From positions 1-64,000 of the forward strand of contig DAMCAP010000002.1 in NCBI GenBank assembly GCA_032059445.1: a stretch of DNA of 64,000 nt, read 5' to 3'. The DNA comes from DAMCAP01 sp032059445 (GTDB lineage Bacteria; Bacillota; Clostridia; Oscillospirales; Ruminococcaceae). The notes beneath the pieces were generated by a model, which was not told the DNA's origin, searched no databases, and saw nothing but the letters and a program-made list of their open reading frames with translations. Made by a program: the position numbers and the translations under genes. Position 1 is the first letter of the stretch. Each line of letters begins with the position of its first letter. Positions 15,546-25,292 of the stretch are shown one piece after another.

Positions 15546-17837
15546 ATGTTGACCCTACAACTGGCAAAATCTAAAGTAACAGCTGCTTTTGAGTCAAATA
15601 CTGTGGTACTGGAGCACCAATTCCACGCAGTAGCAGGCGGTCTGGCGGCACTGGCTACCATAGGAGGAGAAATTTCACCCTTTGGTGTAGCTTGGGCAGC
15701 AGCTTCGCCGCCAAAGCTCAGCCTTTCGGCGGGGCTGGGGGCTGTAATCGGTTACCTATTCTCCCCTAGGGCAGAGCTAAACGTCCAGTATATGGCGGCA
15801 GTGCTGCTAATGCTCACCTTTAAATGGGCGGTCAACATCCTGCCGTATAAGCTGGTGATCCCCTACTATCCTTTACTGGGCGGAGTTGCGGTTTCGATAA
15901 CTGCGTGTCTGGTACATCTAAGCGAGAGCGTATCTCCTTACAACATCACCCTTGTCTTGGCCCAAGCTATAGCGGCTGTGGGCAGCGGGTATATTTTTCA
16001 GATTTCGCAAAACGCCATTACCAAAAAAACGCCCGCCCGCATAGAGCAGATTTCTCTGGGCACTATGCTGGTGATCCTCAGCTCAGGGCTATGCTCGGTC
16101 AGCATTGGCAGCTTATCCATCGGTCGAGTTGCACTGATCCTCTTTACCCTTGCCGCTGCCTATTGCGGCGGAGCATCAGGCGGCGCAGTCGCTGGCTGTA
16201 TTTCGGCGCTTGCAATCAGTATGCTAGGGCAAGNNNNNNNNNNTCTGGTTTTTGCCTTTGCGATCGGTGGCTTGCTGGCAGGGGTATTTAGCCAGATTGG
16301 GCGGATCCCCACCGCAGCGATATTTAGCATCGTATCGGTGATTGGCCTTCAGTTGATCGGCAGCGGTGAGTATGTAGTGGGCACCATCATCGAGTCCACC
16401 ATCGCTAGCGTAGGGTTTTTACTTATCCCCAAATCAATCTATCAGCGCTACAGCAAGATTTTAAGCCCTATCAACGTACCCACTGGTGTGTTGGGGATTG
16501 CCACCGCCAAGCTGACCCGCACTGCAAGCGCTCTGAGTGAGGTGGCTCAGCTCACCACACTGGTCAACAAACGGATCGAGGGCGCGAAGGGTGAAGAAAT
16601 TGATAAAGTATATCTATCCACTGCCGATACCGTCTGCCGCCGCTGCCCCAATTCCCCAAAATGCTGGCAGACTGGCTTTAACGATACGATGTCGGCATTT
16701 AATAAAATTATGGCCATAGTCAAGGCAGGCTCTACCCCTAAGATTGACGATCTACCTCAGGAGTTTAGAGATAATTGCCTGCGGCAGGAGCAGCTTCTCG
16801 ACAAGCTCTCTACCTATATGCTCTCCTACATCAGTCGCCAAGGGGTTAAGCAGCAGCTTTCTTCCATACGCACAGTGGTTACCGATCAGTTTCAGGGTAT
16901 GGCAATGCTAATCGAAGCCGCCTGTGACGAAATCAACCAAATCAGCGAGCAATCCTCTCAGCTTACGGTACAGGTTGGAGAGTTCTTCTCCACACAAGGG
17001 GCACCGCCTCTCTGGCACAGTTGCTTTACCGATACCACAGGGACTATTTCCATCATGGTCAAGCTGCCCTCTCATAAGGTAGCTCGAGTCAATCTCGACA
17101 AATCTGCCACTGACCTCAGTGAGCTGGTGGGCGAAGAACTGGACACACCGATTCTGGAACATTACGAAGACTATACCCTGCTTACCTACAATGCAAAGGC
17201 CGCCTACGAGCTGGAGTTTTGGGCAATACAGGCGGCTGCTGACAATGGTAGGCTCTGTGGCGACAGTTACAGCCACTTCCAAGAAGGTGGTATGGGTTGT
17301 GTGATCCTCTCAGATGGCATGGGCGTCGGAGGCGCAGCAGCAGTAGATGCCACCATGACCACCTCACTGCTTTCCCGCTTGATCAGCACTGGCGCCAGCT
17401 TCGACGCTGCGCTGCAACTCGTAAACGGTGCCCTCTTGGTAAAATCCGGCGAGGAGCGCTTAGCTACTGTCGACTGCTGCTATACCAATCTCTATACAGG
17501 GACAACCGATTTTTATAAGGCAGGCGCAGTACCTAGCTTCATTTTGCGCTCAGGCCGTGTCGCCACCGTATCCTCCTCTTCTCTACCAGCAGGCATTTTG
17601 GGAGGAGTAGAGTTTGCCAAAACAACCCTTAATCTCTCTAAGGGCGATGTAATCGTGATGATCTCCGACGGTATCGCCGACAGCGGCTATGAATGGATCC
17701 CCAGTCAGCTGACCAGCCTTGCCGACATGTCATTAGAGCAGATCTGCCAGGGAATCCTCAGCACCGCCAAACTGCGTAGAGTATCGACCCATGAGGACGA
17801 TATGACGGTGGTAGCTGCAAGGCTCAAAGCAGTGTAA
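15546..17837 (+). CDS. spoIIE: Stage II sporulation protein E, membrane PP2C phosphatase
   Basis: Dephosphorylates the anti-sigma-factor antagonist SpoIIAA to switch on sigma-F in the forespore. About 763 codons, near the family length. Residues about 25-300 hold roughly ten hydrophobic segments; the central region (CRRCPNSPKCW and helices) is the FtsZ-linked domain; the C-terminal 200 residues are the PP2C phosphatase with CVILSDGMGVG, VIVMISDGIADSG and THEDDMTVVA metal-binding motifs. A 10-N assembly gap interrupts the membrane part at 16234-16243 but the frame on both sides agrees. AAGGAAGTG lies about 12 nt before the ATG. A weak Spo0A-like box (TGTCGAT on the minus strand at 15422-15428) lies upstream. 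Confidence 0.95.
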   Translation: MLTLQLAKSKVTAAFESNTVVLEHQFHAVAGGLAALATIGGEISPFGVAWAAASPPKLSLSAGLGAVIGYLFSPRAELNVQYMAAVLLMLTFKWAVNILPYKLVIPYYPLLGGVAVSITACLVHLSESVSPYNITLVLAQAIAAVGSGYIFQISQNAITKKTPARIEQISLGTMLVILSSGLCSVSIGSLSIGRVALILFTLAAAYCGGASGGAVAGCISALAISMLGQXXXXLVFAFAIGGLLAGVFSQIGRIPTAAIFSIVSVIGLQLIGSGEYVVGTIIESTIASVGFLLIPKSIYQRYSKILSPINVPTGVLGIATAKLTRTASALSEVAQLTTLVNKRIEGAKGEEIDKVYLSTADTVCRRCPNSPKCWQTGFNDTMSAFNKIMAIVKAGSTPKIDDLPQEFRDNCLRQEQLLDKLSTYMLSYISRQGVKQQLSSIRTVVTDQFQGMAMLIEAACDEINQISEQSSQLTVQVGEFFSTQGAPPLWHSCFTDTTGTISIMVKLPSHKVARVNLDKSATDLSELVGEELDTPILEHYEDYTLLTYNAKAAYELEFWAIQAAADNGRLCGDSYSHFQEGGMGCVILSDGMGVGGAAAVDATMTTSLLSRLISTGASFDAALQLVNGALLVKSGEERLATVDCCYTNLYTGTTDFYKAGAVPSFILRSGRVATVSSSSLPAGILGGVEFAKTTLNLSKGDVIVMISDGIADSGYEWIPSQLTSLADMSLEQICQGILSTAKLRRVSTHEDDMTVVAARLKAV
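16234..16243. other. Assembly gap (10 N) inside spoIIE
   Basis: Placeholder Ns between contigs. The SpoIIE frame on both sides is consistent with a missing length of 1 modulo 3. The true gap size is unknown. Confidence 0.99.
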
Positions 17838-17854
17838 GCTTTCGCCCTCCATTC

Positions 17855-17893
17855 GCACCATCTCCCAAGACATCTAGGGAGATGGTGCTTTTT
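17855..17893 (+). terminator. spoIIE terminator
   Basis: GCACCATCTCCC and GGGAGATGGTGC form a perfect 12-bp stem followed by TTTTTAG. Confidence 0.93.
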
Positions 17894-18142
17894 AGTCCCA
17901 ACGAGCAACTTTGTATAATCCTGCAAAGGTATGTGTTTAGCAATGAGCCCTGCCAAGGAGCCTTTAGCATCACTATATTTCGCATTGGCAGGCGGTAGTC
18001 TGTTAAGCGAGTGATTATTTCCTAGGATCAAAGGCTATGATATTTCAATCACATCCTCCTTAAATCCCCTTGGCGCTCTTTATAAGTAGTCCAAGTGTAC
18101 TTTACTCGGGAACTTACATATTTTACGGGAAATAATCTGAAA
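17894..18142. other. Intergenic between convergent spoIIE and methyltransferase
   Basis: About 250 bp. No gene, hairpin or repeat stands out. Confidence 0.5.
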
Positions 18143-18979
18143 CTAATCTTTTGTAAAAACAGCACAAATCACGCTGCCGTCTTCAGTATATTGCTTACCT
18201 GCAACATCTCCATATAACCCAGTGCAGCGAAATCCTGCTGCCTCTGCTTCAGCAAGGAGACCAGCCTTGGTAAAGCAGTGCTCCCAGATATGATAGCACT
18301 CTACAGAGTCTTCCTTGATCACAACGGTTTGGTTTAGCACAGTCCCATCTTGGTCATATCGGTAAAAAGCTTGCAAACACACATGCGAGTCTTGATCCCA
18401 AAACCCGCCCCCCTCACAGGACTGCCATGTTTTTGACTCTTCCTTGCCTTGATGTTGGACTGGTGTAAACACATCTACAACAAACCTACCATTTGGCTTT
18501 AAGGCGTGATAAATTTTGCTCAGTAGTGTGCTGCGGTCTTGGGTCGATAGCACGCCAAAATCGCAATAAATCAACGTAATCAGATCAAAGCAAGCTTCAT
18601 AATCCATCGTCAGATAATCCTGATAAAAGTACGCGATCTCTCTTTTGCTTGCTATAGCCTGAGCCTGTGCATACTCAATCGACCGCATTGAGAAATCAAG
18701 CCCCGTCACCCGATAACCTGCCTGATCAAAGCGCTCTGCATACAGTCCCGGCCCACAGCCCAGATCCAGCAACGCAGGGTAGCTCTCTGGCGGCATAATA
18801 GAAGCAATCCACTTAACGGAGCGATCGATAAAATCAAATTTTCGAGAAGCAGCATCCCAATTGGGATTAAGATGTGCCTCTAGCAACGCCTTTGAAATAT
18901 GTACATCATCCCAAAATCGCTTGGTGCTGGGAGCATATAATGCTGGCTTGGATAAGTAAGCCTGTATTTGATGAAACAC
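18143..18979 (-). CDS. SAM-dependent class I methyltransferase
   Basis: A 278-residue Rossmann methyltransferase. Motif I is LLDLGCGPGLYAERF (about 69-83), motif II is VTGLDFS (about 91), and the YQDYLTMDY and ITLIYCDFGVL segments follow in the expected order, with a beta-rich C-terminal lid (EECYHIWEHC-like). The fold and order resemble the Methyltransf_25/UbiE group; the substrate cannot be read from sequence. It stands alone between the spoIIE terminator and the peptide transporter terminator, and its ribosome binding site is weak (GGGGGA). Confidence 0.85.
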   Translation of the reverse strand: MFHQIQAYLSKPALYAPSTKRFWDDVHISKALLEAHLNPNWDAASRKFDFIDRSVKWIASIMPPESYPALLDLGCGPGLYAERFDQAGYRVTGLDFSMRSIEYAQAQAIASKREIAYFYQDYLTMDYEACFDLITLIYCDFGVLSTQDRSTLLSKIYHALKPNGRFVVDVFTPVQHQGKEESKTWQSCEGGGFWDQDSHVCLQAFYRYDQDGTVLNQTVVIKEDSVECYHIWEHCFTKAGLLAEAEAAGFRCTGLYGDVAGKQYTEDGSVICAVFTKD

Positions 18980-19003
18980 AAAAATCCCCCTTTATTTTAT
19001 AAA

Positions 19004-19039
19004 CAAAAAAGCGGTGAGACATTCAAAACGCCTCACCGC
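19004..19039 (-). terminator. Terminator of the peptide transporter operon
   Basis: GCGGTGAG and CTCACCGC pair, followed on the minus strand by TTTTTTG, about 40 bp past the last ABC gene. Confidence 0.9.
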
Positions 19040-19077
19040 AAATTTCTTACCCTGAAAAACAGGGAAGCTGTATTAAA

Positions 19078-20034
19078 TTATTCAGACAGGAAGCAAGCGA
19101 CAAAGTGTCCCTTTTCGATCTCTCTGAGCTGTGGCTCCTCGCTCCTACATCTGTCGGTAGCATAATTACATCTATTCGCAAAACGGCAGATTGGCTTAGG
19201 ATTGATAGGAGAAGTGATCTCACCCTTAAGCAAGATTCTTTCCTTCTTGGTGTGGATACTTGGCACAGGGATAGCGGAAAGCAGAGCCTGGGTATAAGGA
19301 TGAGTTGGTCTTGCGAAAAGGACATCAGATGGTGCCTTTTCGATCAACTTACCCAGATACATAACTGCGATATCATCAGAGAAGTGGTTAACGACAGACA
19401 GGTCATGGGTGATGAACATATAGGTCAGTCCCATGCTCTCCTGAAGTTCCTTCATCAGGTTGAGTATCTGTGCCTGGATAGAAACGTCCAGCGCAGATAC
19501 TGGCTCGTCACATACGATAAACTTAGGGTTTAGCGCAAGTGCACGTGCGATACCGATTCTCTGTCTTCTACCACCGTCCAGCTCGTGGGGATAAGTATTG
19601 TACAGACGCTCAGCTAGACCAACGATCTCCATGATCTCAAGAACCTTTTCAGTTCTCTTATCCTTATCAGGGATGATCTTGTTGATTCTTAGAGGCTCTT
19701 CGATAATCTGGCTTACAGTTCTTCTAGGATTAAGAGAGGAGAATGGATCCTGGAAGATGATCTGCATCTCGGTACGCTTTTGTCTCATCTTCTCAGGGTC
19801 GATCGGAACAATGTCCTCGCCCTCAAAGATTACCTGACCAGCAGTAGGCTCCAGCAGACGAAGCAGTGCACGGCCGGTGGTGGACTTACCGCATCCCGAC
19901 TCTCCAACGACGCCCAGTGTCTTGCCGCGATCAATAGTAAAAGTTACATCATCAACTGCATGAAGAAGGCCTCTGGGAGTTTTAAAATACTTTTTAAGGT
20001 TTCGTACGTCAATCAGTGGCTGTTTCTCACTCAT
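19078..20034 (-). CDS. dppF: Peptide ABC transporter ATP-binding protein, DppF/OppF type
   Basis: One of the paired ATPases that power di/oligopeptide import. 318 residues. Walker A is GESGCGKST (about 40), the signature is LDGGRRQRIGIARAL (replacing the usual LSGGQ), Walker B is IVCDEPVSALD, and the H-loop is FITHD. The C-terminal Opp-type extension has the cysteine cluster CRFANRCNYATDRCRSEEP that may bind an Fe-S cluster. Its ATG overlaps the dppD stop (ATGA), so translation is coupled. The altered ABC signature (DGGRR) is worth noting but is seen in this subfamily. Confidence 0.92.
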   Translation of the reverse strand: MSEKQPLIDVRNLKKYFKTPRGLLHAVDDVTFTIDRGKTLGVVGESGCGKSTTGRALLRLLEPTAGQVIFEGEDIVPIDPEKMRQKRTEMQIIFQDPFSSLNPRRTVSQIIEEPLRINKIIPDKDKRTEKVLEIMEIVGLAERLYNTYPHELDGGRRQRIGIARALALNPKFIVCDEPVSALDVSIQAQILNLMKELQESMGLTYMFITHDLSVVNHFSDDIAVMYLGKLIEKAPSDVLFARPTHPYTQALLSAIPVPSIHTKKERILLKGEITSPINPKPICRFANRCNYATDRCRSEEPQLREIEKGHFVACFLSE

Positions 20035-21047
20035 CTATTGATCACCTTCCCTTCCTTAATATTTTGCGCATTATACAGATGACATCTTACATAATGCGTA
20101 TCATTTCTGAAGATTTTATCTGGCTTCTGAGTATGGCAGATGTCCATTACATAGTCACATCTGGTGCAGAAAACACAGCCAGCTGGCAGATTGGTGGGGT
20201 CTGGCATTAGGCCCTTGATGGGCTTGAGCTTCGCCTTACGATCTTCCAGATTTGGCAGAGAGTTAAAGAGACCCTCTGTGTAGGGGTGCTTGGTATTGTC
20301 AAAGATATCCTCAAGGGTACCATGCTCAACAACTGTACCTGCATAGATGATCGATACAGTATCACAGATCTCGGCAACGATACCCAGGTCATGGGTGATC
20401 ATCAGCATGGAGGTGTCGTACTTTTCCTTAAGGCCCTTCATCATCTCCAGTACCTGTGCCTGGATGGTAACGTCAAGAGCGGTGGTAGGCTCGTCTGCAA
20501 TCAACAGGTTAGGGCTACAAGCCAGCGCAATTGCGATTACAACACGCTGCTTCATGCCGCCGGAGAACTGGTGAGGATACTCCACGCCTCTTTCACCGGG
20601 GATACCAACCAGCTCAAGCATAGCCTTCGCTCTCTTGATGGATTCTTCCTTGCTTACATTGTCATGCAGCTCGATTACTTCTGCAATCTGATCCTCGACT
20701 CTCAAAACAGGGTTTAGAGAGGTCATAGGATCCTGGAAGATCATAGAAACCTTGTTTCCACGAATGCTTTCCATCTCTTTTTGAGTCTTTTTCAGTACAT
20801 CTTCGCCGTCAAGCTCGATTGTACCTTTTACAATAACTCCCGGTGGGTCAGGAATCAGGTTGAGGATGGATAGACCAGTAGTGGTCTTGCCCGCTCCTGT
20901 CTCTCCTACCAGACCTAGAGTCTTGCCTTTTTCTATTACTAAGTCAAGCCCATTAAGAGCCTGTACTACGCCAGTATCCGTTCTGTACTCTACCACAAGG
21001 TCATTGATGGCGATGGCAGGTACGCTGGTTTTTACTGCGTTGCTCAT
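20031..21047 (-). CDS. dppD: Peptide ABC transporter ATP-binding protein, DppD/OppD type
   Basis: Partner ATPase of DppF. 338 residues. Walker A is GETGAGKTT, the signature is FSGGMKQRVVIAIAL, Walker B is LLIADEPTTALD, and the switch is MITHDLG. The C-terminal CVFCTRCDYVMDIC motif is the Opp/Dpp extension. The start at 21047 has GGAGGTATAT upstream; an earlier in-frame ATG overlaps that site and is unlikely. It lies 90 bp after dppC. Confidence 0.93.
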   Translation of the reverse strand: MSNAVKTSVPAIAINDLVVEYRTDTGVVQALNGLDLVIEKGKTLGLVGETGAGKTTTGLSILNLIPDPPGVIVKGTIELDGEDVLKKTQKEMESIRGNKVSMIFQDPMTSLNPVLRVEDQIAEVIELHDNVSKEESIKRAKAMLELVGIPGERGVEYPHQFSGGMKQRVVIAIALACSPNLLIADEPTTALDVTIQAQVLEMMKGLKEKYDTSMLMITHDLGIVAEICDTVSIIYAGTVVEHGTLEDIFDNTKHPYTEGLFNSLPNLEDRKAKLKPIKGLMPDPTNLPAGCVFCTRCDYVMDICHTQKPDKIFRNDTHYVRCHLYNAQNIKEGKVINR

Positions 21048-21137
21048 ATATACCTCCATTCTTAGCAGGGGCTCAGTAGCCCCGCTATCTCCAGTTGCTT
21101 TAAAGGTTTTATTAGCAGACTGCTAAATGCCCACCAA

Positions 21138-22028
21138 TTACTTCAGTCTTGGGTCGAGGGCGTCTCTGAGGCCGTCGCCAAGCAGGTTGAGGGACAAAAT
21201 TGTAGACATGATCGCCAAACCTGGGAACATAGTCATGTAGCTGTGGTCTCTAATAAAGGTTCTGCCGTTAGAGAGCATTGCGCCCCACTCAGGAGCAGGT
21301 GCCTGTACACCCAGACCAAGGAAGCTTAGGCCCGCAGTGGTCAAAATTACGCTTGCGATATTCAGCGTGGTCTGTACGATGATAGGCGCCATACAGTTGG
21401 GGAGTACGTGGTCCTTGATGATGATGTAGTTCTTGGCGCCGATTGCTCTTGCAGCCTCAATATACTCAACATCACGGACGGTCAGCACGGCTCCACGAAC
21501 GATTCTGGAGAAGTTGGGTATACCTGAAATCGATAGCGCGATAATCAGGTTCATAGTGCTGGGGCCGAGGGAAGCAACCAGCGTAATAGCAAGCAGGTTG
21601 CCGGGGATTGCAGACAATACGTCCATAAATCTCATGGTGATCATATCGATAGCGCCGCCAAAGAAGCCGGCGATAGAACCGATGACACCACCGATGGAGA
21701 GGGAGATAGAAACCGCCAAGAAGCTAATAAATAGGGAGTTTCTTCCTCCGTATATAACTCTAGCAAAGATGTCACGACCCATCTCGTCTGTGCCAAAGGG
21801 ATGTGTAGAAGATGGGGTCTGAAGTCTTTCTTTAATATTCTGTTTAATAACAACCCCGTCGTAGTCAAACATCAGAGGGGCAAAAAGTGCAAGCAAAATC
21901 AGAGTTGAAACAATAATCAAACCCAGGATAGCTGTCTTATTGCGAAGCAATCTCTTCCAGACTTCCACGAGCTGGCTTTGCTTTTTGTGCTGACTTACTT
22001 TTTCAATAGCTTTAGCTGCAGTACTCAT
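21138..22028 (-). CDS. dppC: Peptide ABC transporter permease DppC
   Basis: Inner-membrane permease of the dipeptide/oligopeptide importer. 296 residues with an N-terminal cytoplasmic tail, one early transmembrane helix (about 30-52), then the five-helix permease core containing the EAA loop (EAARAIGAKNYIIIKDHVLPN). The THPFGTDEMGRDIFARVIYGGR motif region between TM1 and TM2 is typical of DppC/OppC. AAGGAGG precedes the ATG. It follows dppB by 12 bp. Confidence 0.93.
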   Translation of the reverse strand: MSTAAKAIEKVSQHKKQSQLVEVWKRLLRNKTAILGLIIVSTLILLALFAPLMFDYDGVVIKQNIKERLQTPSSTHPFGTDEMGRDIFARVIYGGRNSLFISFLAVSISLSIGGVIGSIAGFFGGAIDMITMRFMDVLSAIPGNLLAITLVASLGPSTMNLIIALSISGIPNFSRIVRGAVLTVRDVEYIEAARAIGAKNYIIIKDHVLPNCMAPIIVQTTLNIASVILTTAGLSFLGLGVQAPAPEWGAMLSNGRTFIRDHSYMTMFPGLAIMSTILSLNLLGDGLRDALDPRLK

Positions 22029-22040
22029 GATTTTCCTCCT

Positions 22041-22967
22041 TTACGCATACATGGATTTGATACGAGGGTCAACAAATCCGTATAGTAGGTCTACTGCAAG
22101 GTTAATAACCGAGAAGCAGACGGAGAATACGATCATGCAACCAAGTACCATGGGGATATCTCTACCCTGAATGGATTGTATCATCAGTCTGCCTACGCCC
22201 GGCCAAGCAAATACAGACTCGGTAAGCACGGAACCAGACAGCAGACCGCCGATCTGGATACCTACAACAGTGATGGTAGGAATCAGCGCGTTTTTCAGTG
22301 CATGCTTACGAATAACAATACCCTCTCTTACGCCCTTGCTTCGTGCAGTTCTGATATAGTCCTGACGAATGACCTCAAGCATAGAGGAACGGGTAGTTCT
22401 AGCAATAGCAGCCATGTGCATGAAGCCCAGAGTACAAGCGGGGAGCACGAGGCTCTTCCAGCCCTCTGCGCCATTGGAGGGGAACCAGCCAAGCTTGAGG
22501 CTAAAGGTCAGAATCAACAATAGACCCAACCAGAAAACAGGCATCGAAACACCCAGCAGCGCCATAAACATACTGACACCGTCGATGATGGTGTTTTGCT
22601 TAACAGCTGCAATGATACCCAGTGGTATCGAAAGGATAATAGCAATAGCAGAAGCAGCCAGAGCCAGCTTTAAAGTATTGGGGAAACGTGCTGCGATCTC
22701 AGTAGATACGTTGATCTTTGATTTGTAAGAGATACCCATATCCAGCTTGAAGAGGTTGAAGATATAACGTCCATACTGCATGATAACCGGATCATTTAGA
22801 CCCATATCCTCACGAAGTTGTGCAATCTGCTCCGGAGTCGCTTGTTCACCTAAGATTACCTTCGCAGGGTCACCTGGTGCAAAGCTCATGATCATATAAA
22901 TGATAAAAGTTACTCCCATAAGTACGGGAATTAAAAGCATAAGTCGCCTTCTAATAAATTTCCACAT
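22041..22967 (-). CDS. dppB: Peptide ABC transporter permease DppB
   Basis: Second permease. 308 residues with six predicted transmembrane helices. The N-terminal FIRRRLMLLIPVLMGVTFIIY helix, the long periplasmic loop with FAPGDPAKVILGEQATPEQ, and the EAA loop RTARSKGVREGIVIRKHALKN mark DppB/OppB. AGGAGGAAAA precedes the ATG at 22967; the longer in-frame start upstream lacks such a site. It is separated from the binding-protein gene by about 280 bp that hold a terminator hairpin. Confidence 0.93.
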   Translation of the reverse strand: MWKFIRRRLMLLIPVLMGVTFIIYMIMSFAPGDPAKVILGEQATPEQIAQLREDMGLNDPVIMQYGRYIFNLFKLDMGISYKSKINVSTEIAARFPNTLKLALAASAIAIILSIPLGIIAAVKQNTIIDGVSMFMALLGVSMPVFWLGLLLILTFSLKLGWFPSNGAEGWKSLVLPACTLGFMHMAAIARTTRSSMLEVIRQDYIRTARSKGVREGIVIRKHALKNALIPTITVVGIQIGGLLSGSVLTESVFAWPGVGRLMIQSIQGRDIPMVLGCMIVFSVCFSVINLAVDLLYGFVDPRIKSMYA

Positions 22968-23126
22968 TTTTCCTCCTGTTTCTCCGTAGCTTTGCACTTT
23001 CATTTTAATACAAAGGTGACTTATGTATTAAAGCCCAAATGTTTCGTCGATGCGAAACTCCTACGGTAATTTTAATGGAATCAGCGCGGGTAAGCTTAGG
23101 GATATATTCGTATTGATTGATATTAG

Positions 23127-23175
23127 AAAAAGCACTATAACTACCATCTGATTGAAAGCAGCCATAGTGCTTTTT
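23127..23175 (-). terminator. Hairpin between binding-protein and permease genes
   Basis: AAAAAGCACTAT and ATAGTGCTTTTT are perfectly complementary, with a 25-nt loop. On the minus strand it ends in TTTTT and lies after the binding-protein stop, so it probably ends most transcripts there and keeps the transporter genes at lower level. Confidence 0.82.
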
Positions 23176-23244
23176 CCTCTTAAAATAACCTGTGGATAGA
23201 CGAGTTTATCGTCTTAGTGTTCACTTTGCGTAGATTAGTTCTAC

Positions 23245-24806
23245 TTAGCCGTTCCACTTAACCATGTTCAGGTACAGGGTNNNNNNNNNNTACCGGAAGC
23301 ACTAACCTCAACACCACCAAGGTTGCTGTTAAACGCTCTGGTCTGCAGAGGCTGGTACATTGGTACCTGACCGCAGATAGTATTTAGCAGCGCGCTGAGC
23401 TCTTCAAGGGTCTTAGTTCTCTCTGCAGCATCAATAGTAGAAGCTGCCTTGTCGATCAGAGCGTCAACATCCTTGTTGTTTAGACGAGTCTTGTTGGAAG
23501 CGTTGATGGACTTGGAGTGCCATACGCCCTGTACATAGGACAGCATGGTGCTGGAAGTATATCCACCGATTGCTGCAGTATAGTCACCCTCTGCAGTCTT
23601 AGACAGGTAGGTTGCAAGGTCCATAGACTCGATCTCAGCAGTGATGCCGATTTCAGCCAGGTTAGCCTGGATAACTTCACCAGCTCTTCTCTTGGTATCG
23701 TCAGAGCAGATGATGCTCATCTTGATGGTAGCAGGATCAACCTTAGACTCTGCCATATACTTCTTAGCCTGGTCTACATTGTAAACTTCAGCATTCTTGT
23801 CGGAATGTCCGGGCAGACCAAGTGGAGTCTGAGAAATTGCAGCTGCACCACGACCGTTAAGAGCAACCTCTACAAGAGCTTCCTTGTCGATAGCTGCATT
23901 GATAGCCTTTCTAACAAGCTCGTTGTCAAAGCCAGGCTTCTCATTGTTGAGCATCAGGAAGTTGTGGTTGGTGCTAGGTGGGTCGATAACAGTAACCTTG
24001 GAGTTCTCCTTCAGTCTGTTTACGTCCATGGACTCTACTTCGATCAGCAGGTCAGCCTCGCCAGCCTCAAGAGCAATGGTTCTGGAAGCGCCCTCTGGGA
24101 TGATCTTCCAAGTTACATTGGTGATAGTAGGCATACGATCCTTATCGAAATACTCATCAAACTTTACAAAGTCAATCTTCTCGCCCAGAGTCCACTTAGT
24201 GAACTTATAAGGACCAGTACCGATTGGGTTCTTGCTAAAGTCGTTGCCGCTGTCGATCAGAGCCTTTGGCACGATATAGTTACCGTGGTGGCACAGATCA
24301 TCCAGCAGAGAAGCGCTAGGGCCATCAGTTGTGATCTTTACAGTCAGAGGATCAACAACGTCAACCTTAAATACACTCTTGGTGTACTGGCTTACAACAG
24401 GGAAAGTCTTGGCAAAGTCAAGAGACGCCTTAACGTCTTCCGCTGTCATAGTAGAGCCATCATGGAACTTTACGCCCTCACGAAGCTTAAAGATCCACTC
24501 GGTCTCAGAAGCGTTCTCATAGGACTCAACTAGATCTGGCGCAGGGGTCAGATCAGTCTGAGTTCTAAACAGACCGTTATGCGTCATCAAGTTCATATAG
24601 CTACCTGCTGTAGCATTGTGGTCATAGGGGCTCATAGAAGGGGTTTCGTTAGCGGTAGCAACAACCAGAGAATCCTTGTTGACAGGAGCTGGATTGCTGC
24701 CTTCTGGCTTGCTTTCAGCAGGCTTGCTTGCGCAGGCAGCTAGTGTGCCTACAGACAAAGCAAGAGCCAGCGCCAAGCTGATTAAACGTCTTTTGCTGTT
24801 TCTCAT
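23245..24806 (-). CDS. Peptide ABC transporter substrate-binding lipoprotein 1
   Basis: Extracellular SBP_bac_5 (DppA/OppA-like) peptide-binding lipoprotein. About 520 residues. The signal peptide ends in the lipobox TLAAC; the family signature KFHDGSTMTAEDVKASL is at about 110, and DPLTVKITTDGP and KNPIGTGPYKFTKW follow. It is closely similar along its length to the gene at 25293. A 10-N gap (23281-23290) near the 3' end shifts the frame. Past it, TLYLNMVKWNG then TAA at 23245-23247 matches the end of the paralogue, so that is taken as the true C-terminus. Start at 24806 with GAGGTG upstream. Confidence 0.93.
23281..23290. other. Assembly gap (10 N), probably spurious
   Basis: The flanks read CAGGGT and TACCGG. 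The paralogue has CAGGGTACCGG at the same place, so the contig ends probably overlap by one base and nothing is missing. Confidence 0.85.
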
Positions 24807-24952
24807 AACTTCTTTCACCTCATAAAATGTTGTATGTTATCCTACAGATTTACGATAACATCGGCGGTTAAACCATAACTTTAAAGAAATTTCAAAGATT
24901 ATTAAATCTAATGGACTTTCTTTATGTACTTATAGTGTTCCCGACCTTACAC

Positions 24953-24981
24953 ATTATATCTCAAATTTTTTTTGAGGTCAA
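24953..24981 (-). promoter_or_regulatory. Promoter of binding-protein gene 1
   Basis: TTGACC, 17 nt, TATAAT on the minus strand. The spacer CTCAAAAAAAATTTGAG is an inverted repeat and may be an operator. The upstream AATTGTTGACCTCA is nearly identical to the sequence before binding-protein gene 2. Confidence 0.82.
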
Positions 24982-25227
24982 CAATTAAACCAGATTTCAT
25001 GTCTTCAAGTGGAGAATATTTAAGATTATGTGCAATATCACCCTTGCTTTTTATCGATATTGCATATCCCCAAATGTCTTTTTCTACCACTTTATTTCAT
25101 AATAAACCCAGAACTGTTAAATTTATCGAAATGAGAAATTGTTACAAGCATCATAATACGTTTACACTTCGCTAGTATTTACTTCTTTTTTCCTGCCGAA
25201 ATTACAATTTACGACTTTCTTCCCTTT

Positions 25228-25260
25228 AAATTGTCGGGCAGATTATCTGCCCGACAATTT
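25228..25260 (-). terminator. Strong hairpin after binding-protein gene 2
   Basis: AAATTGTCGGGCAG and CTGCCCGACAATTT form a 14-bp perfect stem. The U-run is short, so it may act partly as a terminator and partly as an mRNA 3' stabiliser. Confidence 0.7.
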
Positions 25261-25292
25261 CTGTTATGTTTTTAAAAGTATGAGGGGCAATC

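Noticed and set aside
19078..20034. DppF ATPase as non-functional because its ABC signature is DGGRR, not SGGQ
   Set aside because: Walker A, Walker B and the H-loop are intact, and asymmetry between paired ATPases is common in this family.
24935..24950. 16-bp sequence GTGTTCCCGACCTTAC also found at 47833
   Set aside because: One shared 16-mer is near what chance allows in 64 kb, and no structure or third copy supports an element.
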